From assembly GCF_024198175.1 (NCBI RefSeq), contig NZ_JAJVKV010000003.1:434001-498000 (forward strand): DNA of 64,000 nucleotides. The letters are read 5' to 3'. Numbering within the stretch: position 1 is the first letter of the stretch; every line of letters begins with the position of its first letter. The DNA is from Pyxidicoccus xibeiensis (lineage in GTDB: Bacteria > Myxococcota > Myxococcia > Myxococcales > Myxococcaceae). The position numbers were made by a program, and so were the translations under genes. Below, piece by piece: positions 46,028 to 55,689 of this stretch. The notes below the pieces were generated by a model that made no database searches, was not told where the DNA came from, and saw only the letters and a list, made by a program, of their open reading frames with translations.

Positions 46028-46720
46028 TCAGGGCAGCGGGTCCTTGGGGGCACGCGAAGACTTCGCTCGTGGGCGGGAAGGTGCAGCGCGCAGGAGCCCT
46101 CGCTCGAAGACAGCGAACGCCTGCTCGGCCACCGAGAGCGGCTCCTCCTCACCGAGCCCCATGCGCGCGAAGTGCCCCTCCACGTACATGCGGCCCAGGC
46201 CATAGACGAAGGCCCGCGCCGCCAGGTGCACGATTCTCTGGTCACCTGGCGCGACCTCGCCCAGGCGCTGCCCTTCGCGAATCATCCTGTCGAGCACGTC
46301 CAGGGTCTCCTGGTTCTCCTTCTTGAAGAAGTCGCTGTCGAAGAACCCGAGCTCGCCTGCGCGCGCGAACGCCCGGAAGTGGGCCGGCTCGCCGAGCGCG
46401 AACCGGAGATACGCCATGGCCATCGCGTGGATCTGCGCGGCCGGAGCGGGAGGCGCCGCGCCGAGCGCGGAGGAGACCTCGCGGCGGAAGCGCAGCATCG
46501 TCTCCTCGGCCACGGCCGCCAGCAACGCGGCCTTGTCGCGGAAGTGCCGGAAGGGGGCGCCCGGGGACACGCCCACGAGCCGTGCCGCCTCGCGCAGGTT
46601 GACGTCCTGGCCGCCACCAATGAGCCGAAGCGCGGCGGCGATGAGCGCCTCGCGCAGATGACCGTGGTGGTACGAGGACGGAGGCTTCTTGGGGATTGGC
46701 CGTCGGCGCTCGGCGGACAT
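46028..46720 (-). CDS. TetR family transcriptional regulator
   Basis: 230 residues. N-terminal DNA-binding domain: REALIAAALRLIGGGQDVNL, REAARLVGVSPGAPFRHFRDKAALLAAVA. The C-terminal part is helical, with FRAFARAGELGFFDSDFF and a basic tail. The start at MSAERRRP is chosen because the upstream part is Gly-rich and unlike the family. Divergent from a lipoprotein gene with two operator-like repeats in the gap; it likely represses that gene and itself. Its 3' end is 340 bases from the ligase operon on the same strand, so control of that operon is possible but unsupported. Confidence 0.88.
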   Translation of the reverse strand: MSAERRRPIPKKPPSSYHHGHLREALIAAALRLIGGGQDVNLREAARLVGVSPGAPFRHFRDKAALLAAVAEETMLRFRREVSSALGAAPPAPAAQIHAMAMAYLRFALGEPAHFRAFARAGELGFFDSDFFKKENQETLDVLDRMIREGQRLGEVAPGDQRIVHLAARAFVYGLGRMYVEGHFARMGLGEEEPLSVAEQAFAVFERGLLRAAPSRPRAKSSRAPKDPLP

Positions 46721-46773
46721 GGTGCGGCGAGCATAGGCCCCACCGCCGGGCACCGCAACGCAGGGCCCCGGAT

Positions 46774-46843
46774 GTAATCACTGCTTATTTCGTTGCGCGG
46801 CTCCGGGCGCCCTTCTATCCATCTCGATGTAATCACCGATTAC
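46774..46843. promoter_or_regulatory. two operator-like repeats between TetR and lipoprotein genes
   Basis: GTAATCACCGATTAC at 46829-46843 is a perfect GTAATC-N3-GATTAC inverted repeat. GTAATCACTGCTTAT at 46774-46788 is a weaker copy, and both are preceded by GAT. They are 55 bases apart, near the TetR start (46720) and the lipoprotein start (46868) respectively, as expected when a TetR dimer represses both divergent promoters. Confidence 0.7.
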
Positions 46844-46867
46844 TTCCAACCCAGTTGAGGAGGCCGC

Positions 46868-48076
46868 ATGTCGGCATCACGCATCCCGGGGCTCGTTGTC
46901 CTTCTGGCGCTGTTCGGTTGTCCCAAGGACGACACCGATGAAGGGCCCGGAGGGCCCGATTCGGGCACTCCCGTCTCCACCCACGCAGGCACCATCTCCA
47001 TCCAGGACCGCAGGCTCCTCGGCGCCCCGCACCTCGGGCACGGGCTGTCGCTGCTCGCCGACATGAGCACCGCGCCGCGAGCGCCCGACTACGACGAGGC
47101 GCCGGGGCAGCTCACCGGCTGCAAGGTCTGGGTCTACGACATCGCGTCGGACCCACCGCCCCGCCCCGCCGGTGACGTGGGAACCCTGACCATCGAGGGC
47201 ACGAGCGCGAGCCTGGGTCCGGCATGCGTCTTCCAGGAAGGCGCGGGGTACGTCTGCCCGACGGCGACAGGCGAGGGCGAGGTCGTGCTGGAGCACGCGG
47301 TAGCGGGAACGGGAGCGCCCCCCAACACCGCACGGGTCTCCATCGGCGGCGCGGCCTTCGGGCCGGAAGACTCGGGCCGCTACCTGCAGCTGCGAGGCGC
47401 ACCGGGCGCGAGCGGCAGCTTTCCCATCGTCTCCGTGACGAGCGCCACCGAGGTGCGCGTCGCCAAGGCGCCGGGCACCAACCCGGCTCCTGCTGCTGGC
47501 ACCTACCAGGTGCTCGCCGGCGCCGGGCCCGTGCCAGGGACTCCCGGGGATGAGGCTCCTGGAGATCCGCTCCGCGACTCCGACCAGGTCCGTGTCCGCA
47601 TCACCCCTGGCAACGACTCGCCCTTCCAGTTCCCGGAGACGACCGTGGCGGCCATTGGCACGGCCTTCACCGCCGACACGGCCACCCTGGGCCTGCTGGA
47701 CCACGTTCCCCTCGACGGCCGCCCCTTCCGCCTCGGGTGTGCTGGCGAGGGAGGACATTGCGGCGCCGCGGAGCTCACCATCATCCAGCTCCAGACGACG
47801 GATGCGCCGACGGCGGGCTTGTCGCCCTATGCACTCCCTCCGGCGAAGACGAAGCAGGTCGTCCTCACGTGCATCCAGCCGGGGGCGAGCGGCATCGTGG
47901 ACATCCCCGCCGAGGCGTCCTCCCTGCTGGCCCAGGCCCACGCCGCGAGTCCCATCACCCGCATCCGCACCGCGTTCATGCGGAACGGCGCCGCGCTCAC
48001 GAAGAACCCGATGCCGCCGGACAACACCGTCCGGGTCGTCGCGGGACACCAGCTCATCGGGTTCACGAACCCCTGA
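46868..48076 (+). CDS. secreted lipoprotein of unknown function
   Basis: 402 residues. The signal peptide ends LFGC (Cys18), a lipobox, followed by an acidic Gly/Asp/Pro linker. The mature part is rich in beta-strands, Gly and Thr (TISIQDRRLLGAPHLGHGLS, VSIGGAAFGPEDSGRYLQL, SASGSFPIVSVTSATEVRV-like strands) and contains several Cys (CKVWVYD, ACVFQEG, CGAAEL, LTCIQPG) that may form disulfides. No family is recognised. GAGGAGG precedes the ATG. Its expression is probably governed by the divergent TetR regulator. Confidence 0.6.
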   Translation: MSASRIPGLVVLLALFGCPKDDTDEGPGGPDSGTPVSTHAGTISIQDRRLLGAPHLGHGLSLLADMSTAPRAPDYDEAPGQLTGCKVWVYDIASDPPPRPAGDVGTLTIEGTSASLGPACVFQEGAGYVCPTATGEGEVVLEHAVAGTGAPPNTARVSIGGAAFGPEDSGRYLQLRGAPGASGSFPIVSVTSATEVRVAKAPGTNPAPAAGTYQVLAGAGPVPGTPGDEAPGDPLRDSDQVRVRITPGNDSPFQFPETTVAAIGTAFTADTATLGLLDHVPLDGRPFRLGCAGEGGHCGAAELTIIQLQTTDAPTAGLSPYALPPAKTKQVVLTCIQPGASGIVDIPAEASSLLAQAHAASPITRIRTAFMRNGAALTKNPMPPDNTVRVVAGHQLIGFTNP

Positions 48077-48184
48077 GCGCCACAGCATCTGGAGGTTGCC
48101 CGGGACTCGCGGGCCTCATCCGGAACGCGGCGGCGTGAGCGGAACGGGAGGCGCCGTTCCGCTCGCGCCTTCAGCGGGCCGCGG

Positions 48185-50077
48185 TCAGGGCCGTACCAGC
48201 TCGAAGCGCACGGCGTCGGCAACGACGTGACCGCTGGTCCCTGCGTTTGAAATCACCACGTTGCCACCCGTCCCGGCATTGAATGGGTAGGTGCCGAGCA
48301 ACTGCCAGGCGCCGCCGTTCACCCGCTGATTCCGATACACGACCGCGGAGCCTGCCTTCGAGGTGATGCGATAGGGGACGTTGTTCGAGCGGCTCTCGCT
48401 GGCCGTCCAGCGGGCATACACGTTGTAGGTGCCTGCCACGGGAAGGTCGGGGGTGAACGTGGCCGTCGCCGAACCCTTGCCGTCGTTGTTGTCGTGGACG
48501 TAGTTGTACCCGTGGAACCCGGGCGTGCTCCTGCTGTGGACCCAGGTGCCGGTCTTGTCGCTGCTGCTGAGCCTGGAGTTGTCCACGATGACCTCGTTCG
48601 CGATGGGCGTGAAGCGAACGGCATCGGCGATGACCGTGCCCCGGGTGCCAGTCGTGCGAATCGTCACCGACGCATTCCGCTTGGAGAGCGCATAGGTGCC
48701 GAGCAGGTTCCAGGTGCCACCGTTGACCGTCTGATTGACGGGCACCGTGGTGGTCGTTCCGTCAGCCTTGACGATGTCGACCGGGACGCTGGCCGCCCGA
48801 CCACTGCCGCCGGAGGGCCACCGCATGTAGACATTGTAGGTGCCGCTCTCGCTCAGGGTCGGCGTATACCGGACGGACTTGATGCCCTTGTCCGTGTTGT
48901 TGTCGTGCAGGTAGTTGGTGCCGACGTAGCCCGTGGGTGTGGAGTTGGCCACCCAGGCACTGGTGCCGGCTGTGATGGTGATGCCAGTCGTATCCGTGTT
49001 GTCCTTCACGGGCTCGGTCCGCAGGTAGACGCGGCTGTAATCCCATTCGTAGTACTTACCCGCCAGCTCGGAAGCAGGCAGGGTGAAGTCGTTTCGCGTC
49101 TCCGGCTTCCGACTGCCCCACGTGCCATCGAAATGGAAGCTCATGTTGACGGGCCGATCCGTCGCGCCACCGCCGAACGTCCAATGGATGGTGCCGCTCT
49201 GCACCTGGACGCCGTCCACGAAGGCGGCGTAGGTATTGTCCTTGCGGTAGAGCCAGGTCCAGACGTGCCACTCGGTCGGGTTGTAGACCGGCGCGAGATA
49301 CGCGGGGATGCCGTTGGCGGTCATCCCGTTGGCCCAGTTGACGTGATAGTTGGTGACGGAGCTTCCTCCGACCACGCTTGAATGCCAGTACCGGCCGTCG
49401 AAGTTGTTACCTCCGCGAATCGCGGCGTTGTCATAACCAAAGCTCTCTATCAGGTCGTACTCCGCGCCCTCGTCCCAGGAGTCACCGTCGGTCCAGAGGG
49501 CGAACCAGAAGTAGCGTGGAACGACGTAGCGCACGCGGGTTTCCCAGAGCACGTCCTGCTCGAGTCTCGTGCCACCCCCCGACAGGGTCCACCTGGGCTG
49601 GAAGGCACCGCTCCCCGTGTTGAGCAGATAGGGGTCGAGGAGGGTGGCCCCATTCAGCGGCACGAGATAGGTGCGCAGGGTCTCCGGGAAGAACGCACGA
49701 ACCGGCGACGTGGTGTCCACGCCTTCAATGGGCTGGCCCGAGATGGCGGTTGCTGCGTTCGGGGCCACCATGCTCGCGCCATATCCCGGGTTCGCGTCCA
49801 GCCCGTGCTGGTCGTGATACTGGAAATGGGTGTTCATGGTCGCCATGTCCCGGACGGTGCTGGTGGCGCTCGTGCCGAAGTCCCAATTCTTCACGAGCGC
49901 GAAGCCGGAGCCGTCCACCGCGTAGGCCGGCGCGGGACCGACCGCCGGAGTCGTGATGGTACCACCGCCGATGGTTTCGGCCGCCACCCAGCCGGGAGCG
50001 ACGAGGGTGGCGAAGCTGATGGAGAGCGCGACGCCTCGGCGCATGGCGCGGCTCAGGTTGAAGGTCGATGGAGTCAT
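48185..50077 (-). CDS. secreted GH16-like glycoside hydrolase with two golvesin-like domains
   Basis: 630 residues. A signal peptide (GVALSISFATLVAPGWVAAE) precedes a jelly-roll catalytic domain with the GH16-type motif EYDLIE (206-211), which matches the E-x-D-x-x-E active site, and nearby Trp-rich strands (YFWFALWTDGDSWDEGAEYD). Residues about 375-500 and 510-630 are two golvesin/xly-type beta-sandwich domains (TYNVYMRWPSGGSGRAASVP; TYNVYARWTASESRSNNVP; each ending VIADAVRF or VVADAVRF) used for cell-surface or carbohydrate binding. GH16 enzymes cut beta-1,3 or beta-1,4 glucans and galactans. AAGGGA precedes the ATG. Confidence 0.82.
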   Translation of the reverse strand: MTPSTFNLSRAMRRGVALSISFATLVAPGWVAAETIGGGTITTPAVGPAPAYAVDGSGFALVKNWDFGTSATSTVRDMATMNTHFQYHDQHGLDANPGYGASMVAPNAATAISGQPIEGVDTTSPVRAFFPETLRTYLVPLNGATLLDPYLLNTGSGAFQPRWTLSGGGTRLEQDVLWETRVRYVVPRYFWFALWTDGDSWDEGAEYDLIESFGYDNAAIRGGNNFDGRYWHSSVVGGSSVTNYHVNWANGMTANGIPAYLAPVYNPTEWHVWTWLYRKDNTYAAFVDGVQVQSGTIHWTFGGGATDRPVNMSFHFDGTWGSRKPETRNDFTLPASELAGKYYEWDYSRVYLRTEPVKDNTDTTGITITAGTSAWVANSTPTGYVGTNYLHDNNTDKGIKSVRYTPTLSESGTYNVYMRWPSGGSGRAASVPVDIVKADGTTTTVPVNQTVNGGTWNLLGTYALSKRNASVTIRTTGTRGTVIADAVRFTPIANEVIVDNSRLSSSDKTGTWVHSRSTPGFHGYNYVHDNNDGKGSATATFTPDLPVAGTYNVYARWTASESRSNNVPYRITSKAGSAVVYRNQRVNGGAWQLLGTYPFNAGTGGNVVISNAGTSGHVVADAVRFELVRP

Positions 50078-50370
50078 GATGTCCCTTGGGGCCGGGGCTT
50101 GAATGGACAAGCCCAAAGGCCATCATGATACATTAGTATCCCTGGTGGTTCACATGGCGCCGGTCGCCGCCTGGCCCCCTGCTTCCAGTTGCGCCTGCCC
50201 GGCATCTGGCCGTTTCAGCCTGCGTGCGGTACGGCCACGGCAGCATGCGCACCGTCGCGGGGATGGACCCGCGGCAAGGAGCCGGGCAGGCTGACGCCGG
50301 GCCTGTGCCCGGCAGCACGCCTTGAGGTCCCTGCGCTGCCGTGACTTGCGCACCCGGACCTACGGCGGCG

Positions 50371-51405
50371 TCAATCGTCCGAGACGCGCACCACGAGCTT
50401 GCCGAAGTTGTGTCCCTCGAGCAGGCCGATGAACGCCGTCGGCGCGTTCTCCAGCCCGTCGACCCGGTCCTCGCGCAGCTTCACCCTGCCAGTGGCGACC
50501 CACTCACCCATGTCGCGGCGGAAGGCGTCGAAGCGGTCGGCGTAGTGGTCGAGGATGACCACGCCTTGCATGCGGATGCGCTTCTGCAGCACTGCTGTCA
50601 TCAGCTGTGGCAGCCGGTTCGGACCGGGCGGCAGCGTCTCTTCGTTGTAATGCGCAATCAGCCCACACACCGTCACTCGCGCGCCGATGTTGAGCAGCGG
50701 CAGCACCGCGTCGAAGACCGCGCCGCCGACGTTCTCGAAATAGATGTCGATGCCCCCCGGGCAGGCGGCAGCGAGGCGCTCGGCCAGCCGCGAGTCCCGG
50801 CGGTCGAGGCAGACGTCGAACCCGAGCTCCTCGACTGCGTAGCGGCACTTGTCGGCGCCACCGGCGATTCCGACCACGCGCGCGCCCTTGAGTCTGGCGA
50901 GCTGCCCGACCACCGCGCCGACCGCGCCCGTCGCCGCGGCCACGACCACGGTCTCGCGCGGCTTGGGCTGGGCCATGTCGAGCAGGCCGACGTAGGCGGT
51001 GAAGGCGGGCATGCCGAGCACGCCCAGCGCCTGCGACGGCTGCGCCAGCTCGCCGAGCGAGACCAGGTCCTGCCCCTCTGACAGCACGTAGTCCTGCCAG
51101 CCGGCGTTGCCGAGCACCAGGTCACCGGGGCGGAATCCCGGGTGCTTCGAAGCGACGACGCGGTTGACCGTGCCGCCCACCATGGGTTCCCCCAGGCGCA
51201 CCGACGGTGCGTAGACCGGTGGGATTTCGTCCATCACCTGGCGCATGTACGGGTCGAGCGAGAGGTACAAGGTGCGCAGCAGCACCTGTCCTTCGCCCGG
51301 CGTCGGCACGGCGGCCTCATCGATACGGAAGTCCCGCGGCGTCGGCAGGCCACGCGGACGCGAGGCGAGGACGACACGGCGATTGACGGTGCCGCTTCGA
51401 AGCAC
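50371..51405 (-). CDS. NADP-dependent medium-chain oxidoreductase (CurA/leukotriene B4 reductase-like)
   Basis: 344 residues from a GTG. MDR-family marks: LRTLYLSLDPYMRQVMDE at the start, AAATGAVGAVVGQLARLKG for the dinucleotide site, GIAGGADKCRYAVEELGFD and GGIDIYFENVGGAVFDAVLP. Structural zinc cysteines of alcohol dehydrogenases are absent, so this is the zinc-free enoyl/quinone-reductase branch that reduces alpha,beta-unsaturated carbonyls with NADPH. It is the only gene between the GH16 gene and the M28 peptidase on its strand. Substrate unknown. Confidence 0.85.
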   Translation of the reverse strand: MLRSGTVNRRVVLASRPRGLPTPRDFRIDEAAVPTPGEGQVLLRTLYLSLDPYMRQVMDEIPPVYAPSVRLGEPMVGGTVNRVVASKHPGFRPGDLVLGNAGWQDYVLSEGQDLVSLGELAQPSQALGVLGMPAFTAYVGLLDMAQPKPRETVVVAAATGAVGAVVGQLARLKGARVVGIAGGADKCRYAVEELGFDVCLDRRDSRLAERLAAACPGGIDIYFENVGGAVFDAVLPLLNIGARVTVCGLIAHYNEETLPPGPNRLPQLMTAVLQKRIRMQGVVILDHYADRFDAFRRDMGEWVATGRVKLREDRVDGLENAPTAFIGLLEGHNFGKLVVRVSDD

Positions 51406-51538
51406 GGGCTGACTCCTATCGCTGAGGTGGGAGACGTGCTGGCGGAGCGCTTCGGCACTCCGGTGGTGCAGGACGCCGCCGATATAATTGTCACCAGACC
51501 GGTCGGCTACTCGTTCTGCTGCATCGCCGCGCGGCTCC

Positions 51539-53680
51539 TCAGCGGGCCCGCGTCATGATGCCGCCCTGCTCCAGCAGCCCGAAGAGGTCCAGGAGCGCCT
51601 CCACGGGGAAGACGTAGCCGTACTCGGCGTAGGCCGCGTCGCGGATGTCCGCCACGGAGCGCCTGCCGTCGGCGTAGCTCGCGATGGCATCCAGCAATTG
51701 GTAGAAGCGCAGCTCGCTCTCCCCGCTCTCTCGCAGGGCGGTGCTCGCCGCGCTCAACGCGGCCTGCACGGCGGCCACCCGGGGCTGGCTCTCCGGGCCA
51801 ACCTTGCCCGCCACGTCATCGAAGGACGCAAGCTCCTGGCCCTTCACGCGGCGAGGGACGAAGGCCCGGGCCCGGCGCTCGGCCTCGCTGGGGGCGGGTT
51901 CTTTCAGGGACACGCCGCGCGCCTTGCCCTCCGCCTCCAGCCGGTCCAGGGCCTGGGCCTCGGCCTTCTCCAGCACCCGGGCGAGGGCCTGCACCGGCGC
52001 CGCGGGAGCGCCCAGAGGCACGCAGGAGCGCAGGGCGTCGCGCTCGCGCTGGTAGGCGAGGCGCACCACCGCGCGGGCCAGCCGGTAGATGCCGGGCACC
52101 TGCGCGGCGGGCGTCGCGGCCAGGTCGCGGCGGGCCCGGAACTCGTCCTCCGCCACGCGCCGCCCCCCGTGCACCGCCACCAGTCGCGCCAGCTCCAGGG
52201 CCCCCGGGCCTTCCGCCCAGGCGGCGACGGTGATGGAGGCCAGAGCCGCGAAGGCGGTGCGGTGCAGCTGCGTGGGGTCCACGTTCTCCGTCCGGTCTCC
52301 GCTGGTGTGGTAGCCGTCGTCGGGCCAGGTGGAGAAGGCCACGCCCGGGATGCCATGGTCGTTGAAGAGCTGGTGGTCCGAGCCGCGGCTGTAGCGCTCC
52401 ATGTGCGCATCCAGCGGATCCCGTGAGCCGGTGACCGAGCCGATGCGGAAGTCCTTCCTCGGCGGGTAGGCCACCCCGTTGAAGCGGTTCATGAAGGCCA
52501 CCGTGGACTCGGACACGGCGTTCACGAAGCTGCCGTTCCAGTCCGGGGTGTAGGACACCAGGAAGCGCGAGTGGGCGCGGCTCAGGCTCGCGCCGAGCAT
52601 GTCGAAGTTGAAGTGGGCCACCCGCCGCACCGGGTCCGCGCCGTGGTGGGAGAACCACTCGCGGGTGCCCTCGAACTCCGGCAGCCACAGCACGCGCAGG
52701 GTGCGCACCGGCGGCGGCAGCACGCCACGCTGGATGAGCGTGGTGTAGGTGCGCACCAGCTCCAGCAGGGTGGCCGACCCGGAGCCGTTGTCGTTGGCGC
52801 CGGGCTTGTAGTGGTCCAGGTGCGCGGTGAGGACGACCTCCTCTCCGGCGCGGGTGCCGGGGATGACGCCGCTGATGATGCTGTAGTGCCCCGCGTACGT
52901 CTCGGCGGCAATGCTCACGTCCACCTTGACGGGGCCCTCCTGCAGCTGGGCTCGCAGCTCACGCCCCTGGCGGTCCGAAATCATGAACAGGAAGGGCACC
53001 CGCGCGCCCGGCGGCACCAACCCCGGCGGAACGACGGCCCAGCCCACCTGGTCCGGGAAGTCTCCGTCCATGCGGTGGGGCAGGTTCCAGGGCGGCGTCG
53101 AGTAGGAGGTGACGACGCCCACGGCGCCGTGCTTCACCACGGCATTGCGCAGCACGGCCCGGGGATGGCTTCGCGTGAGCGCCACCTTGCCCTTCAGGTC
53201 CTTGCCCGCGTAGTCCGCGTCCTGGGTGCTGCTGCCCACGTCGACCAGCTCCAGGCCCTCACCCTCGAAGCTGCCGCTGCCTGGCGCCAGCGCCATGGGC
53301 AGGTCGGCGAAGGACGTCATCCTGTATCGGTGGGGGCCGGCCACCCACAGCTCGCCGCGCGTGGCGCGCCACTGGGGACCCTCCTTCATCGGCTCCAGCC
53401 GCACGTCCCGCAGCCCCGCGGCCACGGCGGCGGCCCTCATCCACTCGGCCGCCTCGGAGTAGCCTCCTGCGGTATCCCGGGCGAGGAGGGCCAGCCGCTG
53501 CACGCCGTCGTGGATGCGGTCGCCGGAGCTCTCCTGGATGAGGGCATGCACCACGTCGTCCCGCAGCACCAGACCGGTTGTGGGCGACACGGGCCCCAGC
53601 GGGGACGGAGAAGGTTGGGCGGCGGCGCTGAGCGCGGCGAGAACGACGAGGACGGTGAAGGAGCGCGGACGGGCAGTCAT
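51539..53680 (-). CDS. secreted M28 family peptidase with PA domain
   Basis: 713 residues. A signal peptide (SFTVLVVLAALSAAAQPSP) is followed by a protease-associated domain (about 130-270). The M28 catalytic domain comes next, with zinc ligands in LTAHLDHYKPGANDNGSGSA, LPEFEGTREWFSHHG, FNFDMLGASLSRAH and SDHQLFNDHGIPGVAFSTWP. A C-terminal helical extension follows (after about residue 540). Such enzymes release N-terminal amino acids outside the cell, useful to a predatory or saprophytic bacterium. It is a single-gene unit 66 bases after the WD40 gene on the same strand. Confidence 0.85.
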   Translation of the reverse strand: MTARPRSFTVLVVLAALSAAAQPSPSPLGPVSPTTGLVLRDDVVHALIQESSGDRIHDGVQRLALLARDTAGGYSEAAEWMRAAAVAAGLRDVRLEPMKEGPQWRATRGELWVAGPHRYRMTSFADLPMALAPGSGSFEGEGLELVDVGSSTQDADYAGKDLKGKVALTRSHPRAVLRNAVVKHGAVGVVTSYSTPPWNLPHRMDGDFPDQVGWAVVPPGLVPPGARVPFLFMISDRQGRELRAQLQEGPVKVDVSIAAETYAGHYSIISGVIPGTRAGEEVVLTAHLDHYKPGANDNGSGSATLLELVRTYTTLIQRGVLPPPVRTLRVLWLPEFEGTREWFSHHGADPVRRVAHFNFDMLGASLSRAHSRFLVSYTPDWNGSFVNAVSESTVAFMNRFNGVAYPPRKDFRIGSVTGSRDPLDAHMERYSRGSDHQLFNDHGIPGVAFSTWPDDGYHTSGDRTENVDPTQLHRTAFAALASITVAAWAEGPGALELARLVAVHGGRRVAEDEFRARRDLAATPAAQVPGIYRLARAVVRLAYQRERDALRSCVPLGAPAAPVQALARVLEKAEAQALDRLEAEGKARGVSLKEPAPSEAERRARAFVPRRVKGQELASFDDVAGKVGPESQPRVAAVQAALSAASTALRESGESELRFYQLLDAIASYADGRRSVADIRDAAYAEYGYVFPVEALLDLFGLLEQGGIMTRAR

Positions 53681-53746
53681 GACGTGTCTCGGAGAGGCCC
53701 ACTCCGTACTCGCTCCCGACGGGACTCAGCAACCCCTGTCGTCCGC

Positions 53747-54715
53747 TCACTCCGCTGGCAGGGGAATCACCAGGAGCTCTCCCTGGCACGTCACGTAGAT
53801 GGCGCCGTCATGCAGGAGCAGGCCTTCGACGTTGGCATGACCGACGTCGTGGACGGCGAGACACTCGGTCGAGTGGAGCGACCAGACGCGCACGGTGCCG
53901 TCGGAGCTGCCTGTGACCAGCAGCCCGCGCGACGGCTCGACCGCGACGGCATCCACCCAGTGCGAGTGGCCGTGCCACTCGCGCACCACGCGGCCGGTCC
54001 CGCTGTGAAACATCCTGGGAACGAAGTCCCAGGCCCCGCAGATGAGGTGCTCGCCATCGGGATGCCAGGCCAGCGCCTGGAGGGTGTTGCTCGGGCGATT
54101 CCAGACGATTCCAACCTGCCGCTTGCGCTCCTCGGAGAGCGGCCCGTGCCGCGCGGCCACCATCGGCAGGTGGAAGCTGGCGCGGACGTCGAGCGTGGGT
54201 CCGTCGAGCACGATGACGGCGCCGCCGCTTCCGCAGACGGCGACGTGGCCGCTCGCTGGCTTCTTCGCGAGCGCGTAGAGCGGCGGGGTGTCGAGCATAC
54301 GGAGGCGCTCCCCCGTCCACGCGTCCCACAGCTGCGCGGTGCTGTCGCCACTGATGGAGAGAATGCGGTCATCCGTAACGAAGGTTGCGGCCTGCACCGG
54401 CTCGCCGTGTCCGGCGAAGGTCTGGATGCGACGCCACTCCACCGAGTCCCAGACAGCGAAGTCGCGTAGCTTGTGGGCCTCGAGCACGCGCCCGAGCACC
54501 GGCTCGCACGCCAGACGGAACGACGGGTCACCGTCGCGACAGATGGCGCTGCTCTGGAGCACTCGCGAGCACGCGCCGGTCGCGAGGTCCCAGAGGAAGA
54601 TACGACCGCGTCCGTTGGCGGCGACGTGGCGCCCGTCGGGCCACAGCAGCGGCGGCCCCAGCGGGTCCTCGAAGTCGTGTTCCGGGCCGAGCTCCTGACG
54701 ATAGCGGCGCCACAT
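53747..54715 (-). CDS. WD40 repeat protein
   Basis: 322 residues with about six to seven WD40 blades, each ending like FAVWDSVEWRRIQTFAGHGE, AQLWDAWTGERL and VRVWSLHSTECLAV; GHSHWVDAVAVEPSRGLLV shows the usual GH...D pattern. There is no signal peptide, and the protein should form a cytoplasmic beta-propeller for binding partners. Stand-alone propellers are common in myxobacteria. No kinase or effector gene is adjacent to suggest a partner. The start MWRRYRQ is the first good one after an upstream stop. Confidence 0.8.
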   Translation of the reverse strand: MWRRYRQELGPEHDFEDPLGPPLLWPDGRHVAANGRGRIFLWDLATGACSRVLQSSAICRDGDPSFRLACEPVLGRVLEAHKLRDFAVWDSVEWRRIQTFAGHGEPVQAATFVTDDRILSISGDSTAQLWDAWTGERLRMLDTPPLYALAKKPASGHVAVCGSGGAVIVLDGPTLDVRASFHLPMVAARHGPLSEERKRQVGIVWNRPSNTLQALAWHPDGEHLICGAWDFVPRMFHSGTGRVVREWHGHSHWVDAVAVEPSRGLLVTGSSDGTVRVWSLHSTECLAVHDVGHANVEGLLLHDGAIYVTCQGELLVIPLPAE

Positions 54716-54819
54716 TCCTTCAACCTACAACGTCCGCGCCCACCGACATCCCCGCTTCGGCGGCGATGTCCTTGAAGGTGGTCGCCTCGTACCCCCGACG
54801 GGCCCCGCCGCCACCGGCG

Positions 54820-55596
54820 TCAGAGGAAGAAGCCGCCGGTTGCCTCGATTCGCTGGCCGGTCATCCACTGGCTCTCCGGCGCGAGGAGCGCGGCCACGAG
54901 GCCACCGATGTCGTCGGGCACCCCCACCCGCCCCAGCGCGGTCTGCGAGGCGACCATCTGCTTCAGCGTGTCGTCGCGCATCACCCCGCCGCCGAAGTCG
55001 GTCTCGATGCCACCCGGGGCGACCACGTTGACGGAGATGCGCCGGGGCCCCAGCTCCCGGGCCAGGTACCGGGTGAGCACCTCGACGCCGCCCTTCATGA
55101 CGGCGTAGGCCGACGAGCCGGGGAAGGTGTAGCGCGCGAGACCGCTCGACACGTTGAGGATGCGCCCGCCGTCCGCCATCAGGGGCAGCAGCTTCTGGGT
55201 GAGGAAGAACGGCCCCTTCAGGTGCACGTTCAGCATCTCGTCGAACTGCGCCTCCGTCGTCTCGATGAAGGCGGCCCTGGTGCCGCTCCCGGCATTGTTC
55301 ACGAGGATGTCGAAGCGGTCGCGCTTCCACACCCGTGCGAGCTCGGCCCTCACCGCCTCCGCGAAGGCCGGGAAGCCGTCGCTCCTGCCGACGTCGAGCG
55401 GGAGCACGGACGCCTTGCGCCCCCTGGCTTCGAGCTGCGCCGCGACGTCCCGCGCCTCCTGCTCCGCCGTCCGGTACGTGAGGATGACGTCGACGCCGCG
55501 CTCGGCGAGCTTGAGGGCCATGCTCCTGCCGAGCCCGCGGCTTCCACCGGTGATGAGAGCAATGGGGGTGGCGACGGGGAGGTTCTGGGTGCTCAT
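54820..55596 (-). CDS. short-chain dehydrogenase/reductase
   Basis: 258 residues of the classical SDR family: cofactor loop TGGSRGLGRSMALKL, NNAG motif ILVNNAGSG, catalytic Ser in ILNVSSGLARYTF and YxxxK in SSAYAVMKGGVEVLTRYLA, then VNVVAPGGIETDF. The N-terminal Arg-rich loop suggests NADPH preference. AAGGACC precedes the ATG. It is divergent from an HxlR regulator, a frequent pair in proteobacteria for redox-induced SDR genes, and is probably controlled by it. Confidence 0.9.
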   Translation of the reverse strand: MSTQNLPVATPIALITGGSRGLGRSMALKLAERGVDVILTYRTAEQEARDVAAQLEARGRKASVLPLDVGRSDGFPAFAEAVRAELARVWKRDRFDILVNNAGSGTRAAFIETTEAQFDEMLNVHLKGPFFLTQKLLPLMADGGRILNVSSGLARYTFPGSSAYAVMKGGVEVLTRYLARELGPRRISVNVVAPGGIETDFGGGVMRDDTLKQMVASQTALGRVGVPDDIGGLVAALLAPESQWMTGQRIEATGGFFL

Positions 55597-55689
55597 GGAG
55601 GTCCTTCCGCGAATGCGGTCCGCAGCGCGGGATTGCGCTGGTGGGCCGAATGAGTGGCGTACGGACCGGTGCGTCGCTAGGCACTCTTC

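Noticed and set aside
51406..51538. Dyad-like GACCGGTC and A/T-rich stretch between oxidoreductase and M28 peptidase genes
   Set aside because: The 8-base palindrome is short and the flanks do not match a longer operator; too weak to call.
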